Positions 6,045 through 7,986 of a stretch of DNA of 7,986 nt are shown one piece after another. The stretch lies in NCBI GenBank assembly GCA_013298245.1, contig JAAFHD010000157.1:1-7986 (forward strand), read 5' to 3'. The notes below the pieces were generated by a model, which was not told where the DNA came from, made no database searches, and was given only the letters and a program-made list of their open reading frames with translations. Positions within the stretch are counted from its first letter, which is position 1. Every line of letters starts with the position of its first letter. Source of the stretch: Alphaproteobacteria bacterium. GTDB taxonomy: Bacteria; Pseudomonadota; Alphaproteobacteria; Acetobacterales; Acetobacteraceae. Both the position numbers and the translations under genes were made by a program.

Positions 6045-6706
6045 GCAACCCCATCGCGGCCGCGCTGGTCGAGGCGTGGGAGAGCGGCAACCCCGTCTCC
6101 CCCACGCCCATCGCGGACATGGCGACCGCGGAAGACATCGCGGCGGAGGTCCTGCAAAGCCTGGGCGTCCTGCCCTGCGGCCTGCGCCTGACCGAAAGCG
6201 GGCTTACCGGCCCGATGCTGGAATCGCGCTTCATGACCACGGGTGCCGTGCTGGTCAGCGCCATCCTGCGACACGGGCGGATCGCGCCCGCGCTGGTCGG
6301 CGTGTTGGCCGAAGACCTGGCCGATGGCGCGCCTGTGTTCTCGCGCCTGCACCCGGCGCTGGATATCAGCAGCACGCGCTGGCGCGATGGCGCCGCAACG
6401 CCCGCCGACGCCACCGCCGATTTGGCCAGCCTGGGCCATGTGGTTCTGGGCAAGGGCAAGGCCGCACCCCCGCCCAGCGCTTGTGCGCTACTGGCTGGTG
6501 ATGCGCGCACCCGCGCGACCGCCGCGGACGCCGAAGCGCTGCTGCAACGCGCAGCCCAAGCCGCGCGCGAGATGGGCGGCCTGCCCGCCGGCGCCGTGCT
6601 GGTCGTGGTGCTGGATGGACGCGCTGCGCCCGCCGATCATGGTGATTGGGCGGCGTCCTGGACTGGCTTGGGCCGCGCCGCCGTGCGGATCGCAACCCAG
6701 GAATGA
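6041..6706 (+). CDS. Divergent 2-keto-4-pentenoate hydratase-like protein (MhpD/FAH fold), metal ligands apparently lost
   Basis: Cytoplasmic protein of 221 residues, shorter than true hydratases (about 260). Several blocks match E. coli MhpD by eye: the N-terminal helix AAALVEAWESGNPVSP (6-21) with MATAEDIAAEVLQSLGV (27-43); HPALDISSTRW (104-114) against LPALEVVGSRI; and the C-terminal AAREMGGLPAGAVLVVVLDG (174-193), ending in GLGRAAVRI like GIGSVAATF. In MhpD an E-x-E pair and a later Glu bind the divalent metal. Here the aligned pair falls on V86 and V88 with a four-residue deletion, and the third ligand is D108. The classical hydratase chemistry is therefore doubtful; a pseudoenzyme, a binding protein or changed chemistry are alternatives. 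It has no Shine-Dalgarno of its own and starts in the ATGA overlap with dctM, which ties it to the TRAP operon. Fold assignment is moderate; function is unknown. Confidence 0.7.
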   Translation: MSNPIAAALVEAWESGNPVSPTPIADMATAEDIAAEVLQSLGVLPCGLRLTESGLTGPMLESRFMTTGAVLVSAILRHGRIAPALVGVLAEDLADGAPVFSRLHPALDISSTRWRDGAATPADATADLASLGHVVLGKGKAAPPPSACALLAGDARTRATAADAEALLQRAAQAAREMGGLPAGAVLVVVLDGRAAPADHGDWAASWTGLGRAAVRIATQE

Positions 6707-6717
6707 CGCCATAGCGA

Positions 6718-6741
6718 TTGCGCGCCGCCCATCGGGCGCAA
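6718..6741. repeat. Inverted repeat between hydratase-like and hydrolase genes
   Basis: Perfect arms TTGCGC (6718-6723) and GCGCAA (6736-6741) flank 12 bases in the 69-base gap before the alpha/beta hydrolase. There is no T-run after it, so it is not a standard terminator. Its left half, TTGCGCGCCGC, is identical to 2562-2572 inside the candidate MarR operator. It could be a second operator, an mRNA hairpin, or chance in GC-rich DNA. Confidence 0.45.
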
Positions 6742-6775
6742 CAAGCTGGCGCATGCGGTCGGAGAGCGCTTGATC

Positions 6776-7585
6776 ATGGCGGATTGTCGCGTGGCCTCGG
6801 CCGGTGCGGCGCTGGCTGTGCACACAGCCGGCACTGGTGACCCCGTCATCTTCCTGCACGCGAATATCTGCGACAGTCGAAGCTGGCGCACGCAGATGCA
6901 AGCGGTCAGCGCCACACACTACGCCATAGCCTATGACCGGCGCGGCTTTGGCGAAACGGTCGCGAAAGCCGAGGACCATTCCGCCCTTTCCGATCTTCTG
7001 GCCGTCATGGACGCCTGCGCCGATGGCAAGCCCGCCATCCTGGTCGGCAATTCCCTTGGCGGGCGCGTCGCCTTGCATCTCGCGCTGCGCCATCCGGCCC
7101 GCCTGCGTGCCCTGGTGCTGATCGCGCCCAATGTCACCGGCGCACCGGATGCGACCTACACGCCTGAGGTGGCCGCCACGATGGCGCAGCTCAAGGCCGC
7201 CGAAGCCGCGGGTGACCATGATCGCATCAGCACGATGCGTGCGCGGCTTTTCCTCGACGGCGCATTGGGCATCGACGGCCGCGTGCAAGGCGCCGCACGC
7301 GACCTGATGCGCGCCATGAGCGACACCGCCCTGCACATGCCGCCCGTCGGCACGGATCGCGACACGCAGCCCATCCATCCGCACCTGCACGAGATCGCCG
7401 CACCTGCCCTGGTCGCCTGGGGAGAGCTGGACCTGCCGCATGTGCAGGCCCGCAGCCGCCATGTGGCAGCCACGCTGCCCCATGGCACGGCGTATCCGAT
7501 CGCCGATAGCGGCCATCTGCCGAGCCTGGACCAGCCCGATATCGTCTCCGCGCTGGTGTTGCGCGCGATCAGCGCAGCAGGCTGA
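6776..7585 (+). CDS. Alpha/beta hydrolase
   Basis: Cytoplasmic alpha/beta-fold hydrolase of 269 residues. The nucleophile elbow is VGNSLGG (90-96) with Ser93. The acid is probably Asp219 in WGELDLPH (215-222) and the base His247 in SGHLPSLDQP (246-254), so the triad is complete. The oxyanion motif is HAN (28-30), and YDRRGFGET (53-61) is the usual strand-turn after it. Helices around 122-190 form the lid. The family covers esterases, lactonases, C-C bond hydrolases (MhpC/BphD) and haloperoxidase-like enzymes; the lid is too variable to choose. ATG 6776 is preferred because GGAGAG (6761-6766) lies 9 bases upstream; a TTG at 6770 would add two residues at a poor spacing. It follows the hydratase-like gene by 69 bases on the same strand and may belong to the same operon. 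Its end overlaps the convergent membrane-protein gene by 17 bases. Confidence 0.92.
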   Translation: MADCRVASAGAALAVHTAGTGDPVIFLHANICDSRSWRTQMQAVSATHYAIAYDRRGFGETVAKAEDHSALSDLLAVMDACADGKPAILVGNSLGGRVALHLALRHPARLRALVLIAPNVTGAPDATYTPEVAATMAQLKAAEAAGDHDRISTMRARLFLDGALGIDGRVQGAARDLMRAMSDTALHMPPVGTDRDTQPIHPHLHEIAAPALVAWGELDLPHVQARSRHVAATLPHGTAYPIADSGHLPSLDQPDIVSALVLRAISAAG

Positions 7586-7961
7586 TCGCCACCCACAAGG
7601 CGCCCATCACCATGGTCACCGCCCCCATGCGTTCGGCGTGCCAGAACAGCCGCTCACGCAGTTTCATGCCCAGCCGCGGGCTGACCTCCTGACGGCGCAC
7701 GCCATGCGCGCGGCCATTGGAGAGGATTTCGCTCCACGCCTCACCATCGCGCAGGTCGCGCTTCGGCGCCTGCCAGCCGGCAAACACCAGGCCCAGTGTC
7801 AGCAGTGCCAGCAGCGCGGCACCCATATGCAACGCCAGTTCCAGATCCTGCGCCAGGCTGAACATCACCAGCCCAATGGCGGACAGCGCAAGCCCGCAGG
7901 CGCGGCGGATCGACACATCCGCGACACTGGTCAGGACATCATCATCGATGGTGCATTGCAT
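7569..7961 (-). CDS. Small membrane protein of unknown function
   Basis: I do not recognise this 130-residue protein. It has three probable membrane helices: about 22-38, 43-63 and 112-129. The first two form a hairpin (CGLALSAIGLVMFSLAQ, then HMGAALLALLTLGLVFAGW). Between helices 2 and 3 lies a charged loop of some 50 residues with KRDLRDGEAWSEIL (67-80) and basic stretches, probably cytoplasmic, then LRERLFWHAERMGAV (101-115) leading into the last helix. The ATG at 7961 is supported by GGAAGG 9 bases upstream on the minus strand. The good ribosome site, hydrophobic pattern and coherent charge distribution support a real gene. It converges on the alpha/beta hydrolase gene with a 17-base overlap, so neither has a terminator in the gap. 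No function is proposed. Confidence 0.75.
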   Translation of the reverse strand: MQCTIDDDVLTSVADVSIRRACGLALSAIGLVMFSLAQDLELALHMGAALLALLTLGLVFAGWQAPKRDLRDGEAWSEILSNGRAHGVRRQEVSPRLGMKLRERLFWHAERMGAVTMVMGALWVAISLLR

Positions 7962-7986
7962 GACATCCGGCCTTCCAATGCCCGAC

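Noticed and set aside
6718..6741. Dyad before the alpha/beta hydrolase as a Rho-independent terminator
   Set aside because: No T-run follows the right arm, and the central pairing is poor; kept only as a possible operator or mRNA hairpin.
6488..7516. 342-codon minus-strand frame opposite the hydratase-like and hydrolase genes
   Set aside because: It spans two genes and their gap, has no motif, and the plus-strand hydrolase has a full catalytic triad.
1..7986. CRISPR array, tRNA or rRNA gene, insertion sequence, phage or defence system
   Set aside because: Read through both strands without finding spaced direct repeats, a cloverleaf, transposase or integrase motifs, or defence domains. The gene content is ordinary transport, metabolism and regulation.

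Overview
GC-rich, densely packed bacterial DNA with ordinary Shine-Dalgarno sites. A Tat-exported TRAP binding protein, convergent genes with touching stop codons and the protein sequence style suggest an alphaproteobacterium, perhaps Acetobacteraceae (Roseomonas-like). That placement is inference; the window has no rRNA, tRNA or other marker gene. Bases 1-9 match the 3' end of the common Illumina adapter, so position 1 may be a contig edge.

Layout. (1) 1-2059 holds housekeeping and detoxification genes: a LysE/RhtB-type exporter (+) that converges with a CurA-like NADP-dependent enone reductase (-), which in turn diverges from a small VOC/glyoxalase-fold protein (+). (2) A MarR regulator (-, 2056-2544) ends inside the stop codon of the VOC gene and is transcribed away from a TRAP transporter operon. 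The 143-base gap between them carries candidate promoters and a dyad that could be the MarR operator. (3) 2688-6044 is a complete TRAP transporter: dctP (TakP/FcbT1-type binding protein), a strong intercistronic terminator, dctQ and dctM. (4) Coupled to dctM by an ATGA overlap is a divergent 2-keto-4-pentenoate hydratase-like protein that seems to have lost two metal-binding glutamates, followed by an alpha/beta hydrolase with an intact catalytic triad. (5) At the right edge a small unrecognised three-helix membrane protein (-) overlaps the hydrolase gene tail to tail.

How it may work together. The MarR protein probably controls the divergent TRAP operon. The binding protein keeps residues that in TakP-type proteins hold a carboxylate and a cation, so the likely cargo is a small organic acid (2-oxo, 2-hydroxy or aromatic). 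The two genes after dctM resemble, distantly, the hydrolase and hydratase pair of aromatic meta-cleavage pathways, so uptake coupled to processing of an organic acid is a reasonable hypothesis. I see no CRISPR array, phage, insertion sequence, RNA gene or defence system. No stretch over 300 bases lacks a gene. The least ordinary items are the hydratase-like protein without its metal site and the regulatory architecture of the TRAP operon.
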